From Cyclobacteriaceae bacterium (GTDB lineage: Bacteria; Bacteroidota; Bacteroidia; Cytophagales; Cyclobacteriaceae): a stretch of 51,179 bases of DNA. Positions within the stretch are counted from its first letter, which is position 1; each line of letters begins with the position of its first letter. Position numbers and translations under genes: made by a program. Shown piece after piece: positions 17,871 to 26,179 of the stretch. The notes below the pieces were generated by a model that was given only the letters and a program-made list of their open reading frames with translations, was not told the origin of the DNA and made no database searches. The stretch is taken from NCBI GenBank assembly GCA_020436085.1, contig JAGQYM010000032.1:1-51179 (forward strand), written 5' to 3'.

Positions 17871-20570
17871 CTAGTAACCAAGCACTACGAAGGGTGCCCA
17901 ATAGTAAGGCGCAGCGTATGTTTTTTCCTGGATCATATTTCGCTTTGCAGCACGCAAAGCACCAGCGAAATCACGGCTATTTCCGCTTAATAAAAAGCCA
18001 TAAAAATCAGTCATTAATTTTGATGTTGACGCGTCTGCAACGTTCCAAAATGATACGATAATACTCCGTGCCCCAGCGTATACTAAGGCTCGGGAAAGCC
18101 CTATTACTCCTTCTCCTTTTGATATTTTTCCGAGGCCTGTTTCGCACGCTGAAAGGGCTACTAAATCTGCATTTAGTTCAAGGTTATAAATCTCACCTGA
18201 ATAAAGATTTCCATCTTCACTATCACCCTGGCTCAAGAAGATGCGAGAAAGCTCAGGGTTCTCTTCGTCTACGATGCCGTGAGTAGCAAAGTGCAGGAAT
18301 TGATAGTCCTTTATCGAACCTGATTTAATCTGATCTTCATCCGCCTGACCTTTCAGCAGTTTTTGAGTCTTCAAGTTACGAGCTGTAAAAAGCTGCTCAA
18401 TTTCATTAACCTCGACCTCGGTCCCTGGTAGTGTATTAAGGTTGGTAGTTGGATTAAACTCAACAGGAGCGCATAACAGAATTGATGGGTTGGACTGAGC
18501 ACTCTTGTTGTCTATATTTTTCTGCAATATCAATCCGGCTGAAAACTCGTAGCTAATACTGTACTGATTGAGCATATACGGTAGATGGTTATACTCGTTG
18601 ATGTCTTTGACTGGACCGGTAAAGAGTACTTCAAATGGTATTACACCCATTCTTCCCGTTGGAATGATCACCAGGTTGTTAATTCCTTTTGGGATCTTGG
18701 GTACGATTGCGTCTGACAGTTTTTCAGCTGTTGATTTGTAAACATTGATCTCATTGTAGAATAGACTATTACGCAGCCCGGTGATCTGCTTGTCAAAGTC
18801 CTCCGGGATGGTGCGATCTTCGATGTTGTATTTATCACGTGTAATGATGAAGGTGTAAAGTCGACCATTCTTTTCATCCATAAAGTAACTAATCACCGCA
18901 GCTTGTGGTGCGAGCTTAGACTGAATTTGTGAGATAGTAGGCGAGGTGGAGTTGAACTTCAGGTTGTAGTATTCGGGGAATTTCTCTTCCAGATTTTTTA
19001 CGAAGACCTGATAATCCCTGTTGACTTTGAAAAGAATGTCTCTGAACGATTGCTCTTCTTCTGGTGATGGTTTTTGCGCGAGCTGCTGATTGCAGTAGGC
19101 AGCCAAAGCTTTCAGATATCGCTCTTCTTCCAATAGTTCATCAGGGATGCCTGCAAAGGATTTTGCATTGGAATCCGAGATAGCATCCTGTAAAACAGCA
19201 GATTTACTTTTTTCAGCAAAGTAGAACGCCATCTCTCGATACGGTTGTTTCTTCCACGCATTCTCAGCCAACGTGTAGGCAACACGCACACCATCTGTAT
19301 ACACCTCGTTTGCAACTACACCTAAGGCGATCTTATCGCTTTCGTTTGTTATTTGATTGCGAAGATTCTCAACCAGGGTGTCACACTTTTTTATGGCTTC
19401 CATGCTGGACAGCAGGTCCGCAAATTTCAGCGTTTTGCCAAAGTGCTTTGACTCGAAAGCCTGCGCTTTAAAGAGCAGGGAGTAGAGGAGCACATTGCCA
19501 TTATAGTAATTGTCGACTGGCGGATTGACCATTACGTCACTTGTATCAAATCCGCTAATGTTTGCCTGCATGGCTTGCTGATATAACTGCAACGCTTCAT
19601 CATACTTTCGCTGCGATACTTTGATGTTGCCGATTGCATTCAGCGTGGAGGCGATGTCGGGGTGTCGTGCCCCGTAGCTGTCTCGGTACATTTTCAAAGC
19701 TCTGTTGTAATACCCCTCAGCTGCCGTTGGATCACCCATGCTCAAATACGTGCGACCAAGGTTTGACAACACAAACGCCTTGGAGGGGTGAGGTTGTGTA
19801 TATACTTTGTCCCAGATGGCCAAAGCAGTTTCCAAACTATTCACCGCATCGCCATAGAATTCGAGTTCCCGGTAAGTCACGCCAAGGTTTGTATTGGCAA
19901 TAGCGATCTTGGGGTGCGTAGATTCATGAAGAGCCTGATACACTTCAAGTGCCTGATCGTAGTAGGACAGCGCTTTATCAGGATCAATGTTGGTATAAAC
20001 CAGACCCAGATCGTTATAAGAGGCGGCCATCAGCTCGTGGTTCTCTGGCAGCTGTTCTTTTCTCAAGGAGAGGGCCCTCAGAAGTTGTTCCTCCGCTTGC
20101 TGCGTCTTGCCAGTCACGTTGTAGATAATGCCAAGCGTGGCAATGGCGTCTGCGGCATCCAGTGAGTTGCTGTTGCCAGATCGTTCGTAGGCTTCAATAG
20201 CAGCTTGGAGAGCCTCAAGCGCCAGATCATTCCTACCTTCGTTAAGACTCACTGCCCCTTTAGCTGCCAATACCCTTGCCAGTGCAAGATCTTTTTTTGT
20301 TGTTAGCTGATTTACGGCCTTCTCTAATTTTGAAACCAGTGTTTTGGCTTCATCAAGATTTCCCACACGGATCAATGCCTGTGCTCTTTTGCATTGGATA
20401 TTAATGTCTTCAATGCTATTGAGTACAGTCTCGCCAGCAGTCAACTGAATTACGCGATCATAGTTCGAGTTAAGGAGAAGAGAATCCAGCGTTTTTATTT
20501 TTGCCTCCTGAGCATTTGCTCCAAAGCAGATGTAAAGCAGTGACAATATGAAAGTGAAACGCATCTTCAT
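17871..20570 (-). CDS. Secreted TPR-repeat protein with CHAT caspase-like protease domain
   Basis: 899 residues. The signal peptide ends at about residue 20 (CFGANAQ). Tetratricopeptide repeats fill roughly 60-345 (for example AIEAYERSGNSNSLDAADAI, YNDLGLVYTN, LSNLGRTYLSMGD, LNAIGNIKVSQ). A helical linker leads to a C-terminal CHAT domain (about 590-899) with the catalytic histidine in FLHFATHG (about 760) and the cysteine in LSACETGLG (about 809), both intact, and the typical ending YYWAPFVVLG. CHAT domains are cysteine proteases of the caspase/separase clan. The ATG overlaps the stop of the beta-barrel gene as TGATG; a second ATG two codons in is equally possible. The signal peptide puts the protease in the periplasm or outside. 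Target and trigger are unknown. Confidence 0.88.
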   Translation of the reverse strand: MKMRFTFILSLLYICFGANAQEAKIKTLDSLLLNSNYDRVIQLTAGETVLNSIEDINIQCKRAQALIRVGNLDEAKTLVSKLEKAVNQLTTKKDLALARVLAAKGAVSLNEGRNDLALEALQAAIEAYERSGNSNSLDAADAIATLGIIYNVTGKTQQAEEQLLRALSLRKEQLPENHELMAASYNDLGLVYTNIDPDKALSYYDQALEVYQALHESTHPKIAIANTNLGVTYRELEFYGDAVNSLETALAIWDKVYTQPHPSKAFVLSNLGRTYLSMGDPTAAEGYYNRALKMYRDSYGARHPDIASTLNAIGNIKVSQRKYDEALQLYQQAMQANISGFDTSDVMVNPPVDNYYNGNVLLYSLLFKAQAFESKHFGKTLKFADLLSSMEAIKKCDTLVENLRNQITNESDKIALGVVANEVYTDGVRVAYTLAENAWKKQPYREMAFYFAEKSKSAVLQDAISDSNAKSFAGIPDELLEEERYLKALAAYCNQQLAQKPSPEEEQSFRDILFKVNRDYQVFVKNLEEKFPEYYNLKFNSTSPTISQIQSKLAPQAAVISYFMDEKNGRLYTFIITRDKYNIEDRTIPEDFDKQITGLRNSLFYNEINVYKSTAEKLSDAIVPKIPKGINNLVIIPTGRMGVIPFEVLFTGPVKDINEYNHLPYMLNQYSISYEFSAGLILQKNIDNKSAQSNPSILLCAPVEFNPTTNLNTLPGTEVEVNEIEQLFTARNLKTQKLLKGQADEDQIKSGSIKDYQFLHFATHGIVDEENPELSRIFLSQGDSEDGNLYSGEIYNLELNADLVALSACETGLGKISKGEGVIGLSRALVYAGARSIIVSFWNVADASTSKLMTDFYGFLLSGNSRDFAGALRAAKRNMIQEKTYAAPYYWAPFVVLGY

Positions 20571-21517
20571 CAGAACCTGTAGTAATAGCTAACTGTAGAA
20601 ACCATATTTCTGGTAAGCCCATCCGGATTGACCTTTCTGTCTGTTAGCTTAACGCCCATCAACAGCCGAACCCCTGACCTTACATTCAGACTATATCCAA
20701 ACGTACCAATGATAGATAGTGCCATACCAGTAGTGCCATCCAGTTTTTTTCTTAATCCAGTATCAGGATCTTCGATTTCATCTTTTGTGATTCGAAAAAT
20801 TGGCAGTGCGCCAAGTGAGAAATTGTATTGTGCAAAACGGAAATTTCGTTCTACTCTTAGCATTACATCAGTGCCTCGTTTTAGTTTGTTAGATTCAAAA
20901 TATGTTCGAACATATAGTGAATCAGGGTAGATATCGGGTTCGGGCCATTCTTTGAACTTAAACGTGTTTTCGTTTTCGTTAAACGGATGTTGAATCCCTG
21001 TGGCGAACAACCAATCCCGCGTTTTCAAAGAGATACCAGCAATCGCATCATACGTGCCAAGGCTGGTTTGATAATACATGGGGAAATCGATATTGTTTCG
21101 AGTGGGGTCGGATAGGTCGGCATTGTTTGATGGAATCTTACCACCTACAGTCGCGTTGATATCATATTTGTCGGTTGACTTAAGAGTACGTGTGAGACTG
21201 AGCGAGATATCGCTGAGACCGTTAGTGCTACCGAAATTTCCATTTACGGCCTGGTAGGGAAGTTTTACCTGGAAAAACGTATTACGGTTTAAGCTGAAAC
21301 TGAAGTCTGCAGTGGCAACGTAAACGATAGGTGAAGTAGTTGTAGTGCCCCGGTAAAAACTGAACTCCATGGAGCGCAGTTTGAACTCAACTTTCTTGTT
21401 GAAGGGTTGATCTGGTTTCATGGCACCCATGGTACAAAATCCCGCATCGCTGCAACCTTGCGCGTTAACCTGAATAGCCAGTGCGGTCAAGAACGCGCCT
21501 ATGAGAAATCGAATCAT
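20570..21517 (-). CDS. Outer-membrane beta-barrel protein, unknown function
   Basis: 315 residues. A signal peptide ends near NAQ (residue 19-20) and is followed by a cysteine-containing segment GCSDAGFCTMG. The rest alternates hydrophobic and polar residues in strand-like pieces (FKLRSMEFSFYRG, ADFSFSLNRNTFFQVKLPY, ISLSLTRTLK) and ends with the aromatic strand TVSYYYRF, a typical outer-membrane insertion signal. About 12 strands are plausible, similar to small transporter-like barrels. It is the first gene of a two-gene unit with the TPR-CHAT protease and overlaps it by one base, so the two are likely made together. The partner suggests that the barrel could anchor, export or be processed by the protease; this is inference. 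A TGAATTTG element just before the ATG is one base off the promoter consensus. Confidence 0.75.
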   Translation of the reverse strand: MIRFLIGAFLTALAIQVNAQGCSDAGFCTMGAMKPDQPFNKKVEFKLRSMEFSFYRGTTTTSPIVYVATADFSFSLNRNTFFQVKLPYQAVNGNFGSTNGLSDISLSLTRTLKSTDKYDINATVGGKIPSNNADLSDPTRNNIDFPMYYQTSLGTYDAIAGISLKTRDWLFATGIQHPFNENENTFKFKEWPEPDIYPDSLYVRTYFESNKLKRGTDVMLRVERNFRFAQYNFSLGALPIFRITKDEIEDPDTGLRKKLDGTTGMALSIIGTFGYSLNVRSGVRLLMGVKLTDRKVNPDGLTRNMVSTVSYYYRF

Positions 21518-21585
21518 GGCGCAAATTCAAGATTTATCCTCCAATATTCAACCTTGTCTCTAATTAACTGGAAGTTACCGTCAGG

Positions 21586-22566
21586 TTACATTCCCAGCGA
21601 TTGGTTCTCCACAGAAGCCAATTCAACTATCTTCTCGTATTCTTCAGGATTAAGATCGTTAAAGAAGTAGTGCACAGGGTTTACGTGGCGGCCGTTGATG
21701 AATACTTCGTAGTGAAGATGGGGCGCGGTGGAGAGTCCCGTGTTTCCAACATAGCCAACTAATTCGCCCCGCTTGATTTTTTTGTTTTTACTTACCGCAA
21801 ATCCGTGCATGTGTGCATACCGGGTGCGGTAGCCAAAACCGTGATCAATCTCGATTACTTTCCCGTATCCGCTGAAGCTCACATTTACTTTATCAACTAC
21901 GCCATCGGCCGTGGCATAAATGGGCGTACCAATAGGGGCAGAGAAATCGATGCCAGGGTGCATCTTCTTCACTTTATAAATCGGGTGGAACCGCATGCCA
22001 AAACCTGATGATAGCCTGATTAGTTCTTTGTTGGCCACAGGTTGTATTGCTGGTATAGCTGAGAATAATTTTTCTTTGTTTACCGCCATTTGCACTACCT
22101 CATCCTGGGACTTTGATTCGATATAAATTTTTCTTCTAAGCCTGTCCACTTGCTCATTCAGCTTGACGATGACGTCCTCGTGGATGATATCTTTATCACG
22201 AATGTCCTCATAGCGATCTGCACCACCGATGCCGGCATTTCGGATCGAGCTTTCAATGGGCTCTGCCCCGAGCACAGCCCGGTAGATATTATCATCGCGA
22301 TGCTCCATTTCTGTGAGCAGAGCATCCAATTTTTTTACTTCACGATCCAGGTTGTCGTAGTAATATTCAAGTTCTCGCACTTCATTTCTCAAAAGCAATT
22401 CTTTCGGAGATTCGAAGTATGTGGTGTAGAGCAAGAGAAGCCCCACCGCCATAATCAACGTCAGTGATAAAATTCCCAAAGTATTGAGAATGATATCACC
22501 TGTGGTAGTCTTTACACGCTCGTATTTACAAGTCTCTGTATCGTAGTAGTACTTTATCCTTGCCAT
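21586..22566 (-). CDS. M23 family peptidoglycan endopeptidase (LytM), membrane-anchored
   Basis: 326 residues. A short cytoplasmic tail rich in tyrosine and charge (MARIKYYYDTETCKYERVK) comes before one membrane helix (about 25-48), a coiled-coil region (about 55-155) and a C-terminal LytM domain (about 185-300). The zinc ligands are intact: HPGID gives His203 and Asp207, and HLH gives His283 and His285. The family cuts peptide cross-links in peptidoglycan. The layout (tail, helix, coiled coil, LytM) is common in Bacteroidota M23 proteins that bind bactofilin-like or division partners. It lies 6 bases after mogA, so it is probably in the trhO-mogA unit. Confidence 0.9.
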   Translation of the reverse strand: MARIKYYYDTETCKYERVKTTTGDIILNTLGILSLTLIMAVGLLLLYTTYFESPKELLLRNEVRELEYYYDNLDREVKKLDALLTEMEHRDDNIYRAVLGAEPIESSIRNAGIGGADRYEDIRDKDIIHEDVIVKLNEQVDRLRRKIYIESKSQDEVVQMAVNKEKLFSAIPAIQPVANKELIRLSSGFGMRFHPIYKVKKMHPGIDFSAPIGTPIYATADGVVDKVNVSFSGYGKVIEIDHGFGYRTRYAHMHGFAVSKNKKIKRGELVGYVGNTGLSTAPHLHYEVFINGRHVNPVHYFFNDLNPEEYEKIVELASVENQSLGM

Positions 22567-22572
22567 AGCAGA

Positions 22573-23103
22573 TTATACTTTTGCCGGCCTGAAAGGTTTT
22601 ATAATATCCTCATTACACTCCAAAAATGGCCCCTCCAAAAGGTCAATGCAGTAGGGGATTGCCGGAAACACTGCATCTAAACACTGTCTGATCGCTTTTG
22701 GTTTCCCTGGCAGATTTACGATCAAAGTCTTATTTCGGATGCCCGCTGTTTGCCTTGATAGAATTGCTGTTGGAACATATTGTAAACTCACAGATCTCAT
22801 TAGTTCGCCAAAGCCCGGCATCATCTTTTCACAAACAGCTTCAGTGGCTTCTGGGGTTACGTCACGCAAGGCTGGCCCTGTTCCTCCTGAAGTCACGATC
22901 AGGCAACAACCTTTGTTGTCTGCCATATCAATCAAAGCTTCTTCAATCAGATTTTGTTCATCGGGAATAATAGCGTACTCTTTTTCCCAATCACTTTTCA
23001 AATACTCATTGAGTGTTTCGACAATGGCTTTGCCGGGAAGGTCTTCGTAGATGCCTTTGCTGGCCCGATCTGAAACATTGATGATACCAATTCGGGCAGT
23101 CAT
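22573..23103 (-). CDS. mogA: Molybdopterin adenylyltransferase
   Basis: 176 residues. MoaB/MogA family: IGIINVSDRASKGIYEDLPG at the start, VTSGGTGPALRDVTPEA (70-86) as the molybdopterin-binding loop, and NLPGKPKAI near the end. MogA adenylylates molybdopterin before molybdenum insertion. The full wording (SRQTAGIRNKTLIVNLPG) favours MogA over MoaB. Its start overlaps the trhO stop as TAATG. The molybdoenzyme at 43230-44453 in this window is a plausible user of the cofactor, although the two genes are 20 kb apart and other moa/moe genes are not here. Confidence 0.9.
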   Translation of the reverse strand: MTARIGIINVSDRASKGIYEDLPGKAIVETLNEYLKSDWEKEYAIIPDEQNLIEEALIDMADNKGCCLIVTSGGTGPALRDVTPEATEAVCEKMMPGFGELMRSVSLQYVPTAILSRQTAGIRNKTLIVNLPGKPKAIRQCLDAVFPAIPYCIDLLEGPFLECNEDIIKPFRPAKV

Positions 23104-24137
23104 TAAGCTTTGACTTTAAACAATATCTTTTCCGATCGGCCTTTCTTAAATACTTGCCGACCTTTGTTGATTCCTTTCCTTAATTCTTTCTGTTGCTCTT
23201 CTGGAAGGGCAATAATTTCTTTGCACTCATCAGAGCAGCAGCCATTTAGCTTGGCCGCGCATTCCTCACACTGAATAAAGAGGAGATGACATCCATCATT
23301 CTTGCAATTAGTATGTGTGTCACAAGCTTTTCCGCATTGATGGCACACACTGATAACGTCTTCAGAAATCCGCTCGCCAAGACGTTCGTCAAAAACGAAA
23401 TTCTTTCCAACGAATTTGTTCTCCAGGCCTTGCTCATTTACTTGTCGTGCGTATTCGATGATGCCCCCATTTAATTGGAAGACATTTTTAAAACCGTTGT
23501 GTTTCATCCATGCACTTGCCTTCTCACAACGGATACCACCGGTGCAGTACATGATCACGTTCTGGTCTTTCTTTTCCTCGAGCATTTTCACCACAACAGG
23601 CAACGACTCGCGAAATGTATCAACATCGGGGAGAACTGCATTTTTGAAATGACCCACTTCACTTTCGTAGTGGTTGCGCATGTCAACAATCACCGTTTCA
23701 GGGTCACTTGCGAGTTTGTTAAAAGATATGGCATCCAGATGCTGACCGGAATTGGTGACATCAAAAGTGTCATCGTTTAGTCCATCAGCCACTATCTTTT
23801 TCCGAACTAGAATTTTCAATTTGAAGAACGACTTTCCATTATCCTCTACCGCAATGTTTAGGCGTACCCCGTTCAGAAAGGAGATACTATAAAGCAAATC
23901 TCGAAAGTCATTCAAGTTTTTTGAGGGAACGCTGATTTGTGCATTGATCCCCTCTTTGGCCACATAAATTCTTCCCCACACTTCTATCGTCTCCAGCTTT
24001 TTGTACAACTCATCTCGAAATGCAGCTGGATCGGTGATATGATGATATTGGTAAAATGAAAGTGTAGTCCTCTCATAGGGGATGTGCTGCATCCTTTCCT
24101 TAAGTAGTTTCTTATCAATGCGGTTATAAAGCGCCAT
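23103..24137 (-). CDS. trhO: tRNA 5-hydroxyuridine synthase TrhO (rhodanese-like)
   Basis: 344 residues. The N-terminal domain has the TrhO layout ([31 protein letters not shown]). The rhodanese domain spans about 135-235 and has the active-site loop [11 protein letters not shown] at 197-207 with the cysteine near 198. The C terminus has cysteine-rich segments ([30 protein letters not shown]) that probably bind metal. TrhO uses oxygen to make 5-hydroxyuridine at position 34 of some tRNAs. It heads the unit trhO-mogA-M23 peptidase. A perfect -7 promoter element lies 17 bases before the ATG. Confidence 0.92.
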   Translation of the reverse strand: MALYNRIDKKLLKERMQHIPYERTTLSFYQYHHITDPAAFRDELYKKLETIEVWGRIYVAKEGINAQISVPSKNLNDFRDLLYSISFLNGVRLNIAVEDNGKSFFKLKILVRKKIVADGLNDDTFDVTNSGQHLDAISFNKLASDPETVIVDMRNHYESEVGHFKNAVLPDVDTFRESLPVVVKMLEEKKDQNVIMYCTGGIRCEKASAWMKHNGFKNVFQLNGGIIEYARQVNEQGLENKFVGKNFVFDERLGERISEDVISVCHQCGKACDTHTNCKNDGCHLLFIQCEECAAKLNGCCSDECKEIIALPEEQQKELRKGINKGRQVFKKGRSEKILFKVKA

Positions 24138-24153
24138 AGTGCTAATAATGTGG

Positions 24154-24161
24154 CAAATTTA
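24154..24161 (-). promoter_or_regulatory. -7 promoter element (TAAATTTG) for trhO
   Basis: Minus-strand TAAATTTG matches TAnnTTTG. The 13 bases ATTCTTAAATTTG are identical to those at the promoter of the ACMSD-like gene at 25882. It ends 16 bases before the ATG, giving a leader of about 10 bases. Confidence 0.5.
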
Positions 24162-24217
24162 AGAATTTTAGTCGGTTGTTTTGGTATCTAACTGATTACC
24201 AATCAGTGTGTTGCTGG

Positions 24218-24850
24218 TCAGGGGTTTGCGCGGCCTGGCTGAAGTTCACCTCTCAATAGCAGGTTATATTGTTCGCATTCCAGGTAGCCGTGTTTGTTGC
24301 AGTAGGGGCAAGTCCGGTAGGTATCTTCGATGTACCCTTTTTTGATTATCACGGTAGACCCTTTGCATACTGGGCAGGTGACTTTACCCGTTGGGCCACA
24401 GTCGATGTCATAGTCTTGAGAAAGGACTTGCGCAGCGTCTTGTGATTGTTTTTGTCTTTGTTTTAATACTTCCGCTTCGGCTAATTTCAACCACTCCACA
24501 GCAGGTTCAGAGAACTGTCCGGTTGTTCCTTTTAGTTGGATGTACTTATTCAACCAGTCGATGCTTTGTCTATAGTTACCGAGGTGGTAAGAGTTCCTTC
24601 CGAAGTAATACACAAGGTCAGAAGGAATGCTTTTGTAGGCTCTCAGCAGTACTTTAAACTCATCATCAGCACGCTTGTACTCCCCTCGCTCTGAAAAGAG
24701 AATAGCGGAGTCCATTTGAACGCTGAGCTTCCGCTGATCGGCAGCTTGTCGCTGGAGTTCGTACTCTCTAATCTTTTCCTCCTGCGTCTGCGCTAGCGAA
24801 ACAGATACCAGACCCACAACTCCAAACCAAATCAACAGTATTGTTCTCAT
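24218..24850 (-). CDS. Secreted TPR protein with C-terminal DnaJ-like zinc ribbon
   Basis: 210 residues from the ATG at 24850. Signal peptide ends near SLAQ. The middle (about 40-125) has TPR-like helix pairs (AILFSERGEYKRADDEFKVL, YFGRNSYHLGNYRQSIDWL). The end carries a cysteine-rich ribbon with KVTCPVCKGS, CPYCNKHGYLEC and an earlier CGPTG, in the spacing of the DnaJ zinc-binding repeats. I do not recognise a named family. It begins 4 bases after the ACMSD-like gene, so it is co-transcribed with it. A zinc ribbon of this kind in an exported protein is unusual because such cysteines could become oxidised in the periplasm. Confidence 0.7.
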   Translation of the reverse strand: MRTILLIWFGVVGLVSVSLAQTQEEKIREYELQRQAADQRKLSVQMDSAILFSERGEYKRADDEFKVLLRAYKSIPSDLVYYFGRNSYHLGNYRQSIDWLNKYIQLKGTTGQFSEPAVEWLKLAEAEVLKQRQKQSQDAAQVLSQDYDIDCGPTGKVTCPVCKGSTVIIKKGYIEDTYRTCPYCNKHGYLECEQYNLLLRGELQPGRANP

Positions 24851-24854
24851 GTCT

Positions 24855-25862
24855 TTACACAAATTGTGACTTCGGTATATCTAGCCACTCTAAGGTAGAG
24901 TTGCAAAATATGTCCTCTTTGCTTTGCTCGCTGATATCCATCTCTTCAATAAACTTGCCAATCTCCAAATCTCCTAATGGAAAAGGATAGTCGGATCCGA
25001 GTGTAATCTTTTTCGTTCCCTGCAGTTTAATGACGTAGTCCAACATCATTGGATCATGTGTGATGCTATCGACCCAAAACTTTCCTAAATAATTGCGTGG
25101 GTTTACATTATTGTCAATGGCCACCAAATCAGGGCGACAATTAAAGCCGTGTTCGATTCTGCCGATAGTCGACATAAAAGATCCCCCAGCATGGGCGAAG
25201 TTTACGCGAAGCTTTGGTAGTCGCTCGAAGATTCCCCCAAATATCATGGAACACATGGCGCGGGAAGTTTCTGCGGGCATACCGACCAGCCAGGGAAGCC
25301 AGTATCGCTGCATGTTCTTTTGTCCCATCATGTTCCACGGGTGTACCAATACAGCCATGCCGAGTTTTTCACAGGCTTGAAAAATGGGGAAGAAGCGCTC
25401 TTCGTTAAGGTTTTCATCATTGATGTTCGAGCCGATTTGAATTCCCTTTAAGCCGATCTTTTTGCAACGCTCTAATTCTTTGACCGCAAGTTCTGCATCC
25501 TGCATTGGCACCGTAGCCAGCCCGACATAGTGTTTTGGATACTTTTCAACAACCTCTGCGATATGATCGTTGAGGAAAACAGATACCGAAAGACAGTCGA
25601 GGGGCTTTGCCCAATAAGAAAACATCACTGGAATGGTGCAAACAACTTGTACTTGCGTGCGAAATTGTTCGTATTCCTTTATGCGCAAATCCTCATCCCA
25701 GCAGTTCTCCTTGATTTCTCTGAAGAACTGATTGCCTCTCATCATCTTTGCCATCCCCTTTTTGTGGTGCTGCAAATAGATGAAGTCGCCATAGCCAAAC
25801 TTCTCACTCCAGTCGGGAAGCTTTTTTGGTAGGATGTGCGTATGTGAATCTATTTTCAGCAT
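24855..25862 (-). CDS. 2-amino-3-carboxymuconate-6-semialdehyde decarboxylase (ACMSD) of the amidohydrolase family
   Basis: 335 residues from the ATG at 25862, the same size as animal and pseudomonad ACMSD. The family wording is very close: KIDSHTHILPKKLPDW at the start, LQHHKKG, MFSYWAKPLD, QIGSNIN, YWLPWLVGMPAETS, NFAHAGGSF and LGSDYPFPLGDLE. The zinc ligands are His7, His9, His174 and Asp291, with the catalytic His224, all intact. The enzyme decarboxylates the open-ring product of 3-hydroxyanthranilate and so diverts kynurenine-pathway carbon from NAD synthesis. In this window it stands without other kynurenine genes and is paired with a TPR/zinc-ribbon protein. A different decarboxylase of the same family (for aromatic acids) is possible, but the local match is strong. 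Confidence 0.88.
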   Translation of the reverse strand: MLKIDSHTHILPKKLPDWSEKFGYGDFIYLQHHKKGMAKMMRGNQFFREIKENCWDEDLRIKEYEQFRTQVQVVCTIPVMFSYWAKPLDCLSVSVFLNDHIAEVVEKYPKHYVGLATVPMQDAELAVKELERCKKIGLKGIQIGSNINDENLNEERFFPIFQACEKLGMAVLVHPWNMMGQKNMQRYWLPWLVGMPAETSRAMCSMIFGGIFERLPKLRVNFAHAGGSFMSTIGRIEHGFNCRPDLVAIDNNVNPRNYLGKFWVDSITHDPMMLDYVIKLQGTKKITLGSDYPFPLGDLEIGKFIEEMDISEQSKEDIFCNSTLEWLDIPKSQFV

Positions 25863-25881
25863 TTGTGAACAGGGCAATCCA

Positions 25882-25889
25882 CAAATTTA
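25882..25889 (-). promoter_or_regulatory. -7 promoter element (TAAATTTG) of the ACMSD-like gene
   Basis: Exact TAnnTTTG match on the minus strand, 20 bases before the ATG at 25862, sharing ATTCTTAAATTTG with the trhO promoter. T-rich sequence with TTTAC lies near the -33 position. Confidence 0.5.
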
Positions 25890-25930
25890 AGAATAAAGTG
25901 TAAAGCGAATGGGCCAAAAAGCGCCTGCGA

Positions 25931-26179
25931 TTACTTTTGAAGGTCTTTTTTTGGAACGGGATCGTAACCGCTAGTGCCCCAAGGATGACATCTTCCAATT
26001 CGCTTCATGCCCAACCAAATTCCCTTGGCTGGTCCCCATTCGATGATCGCTTCAATGGCATATTGTGAGCAGCTCGGTGTATGTCTGCAATGCGCCCCAA
26101 GCAGGGGAGAGATCGTAACTTGATAGAATCGGACTGGTATGATGAAAATTCTTCGAACTATCGAGATGTTGTTTCCCAT
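25931..26179 (-). CDS. yidD: Membrane protein insertion efficiency factor YidD
   Basis: 82 residues with the complete family signature: [20 protein letters not shown], then [24 protein letters not shown] and GYDPVP, with the three conserved cysteines. The protein is amphipathic and binds the inner face of the inner membrane, where it helps YidC-dependent insertion. Its ATG directly follows the cysS stop (TAAATG). It usually neighbours rpmH, rnpA or yidC; here it pairs with cysS. Confidence 0.95.
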   Translation of the reverse strand: MGNNISIVRRIFIIPVRFYQVTISPLLGAHCRHTPSCSQYAIEAIIEWGPAKGIWLGMKRIGRCHPWGTSGYDPVPKKDLQK

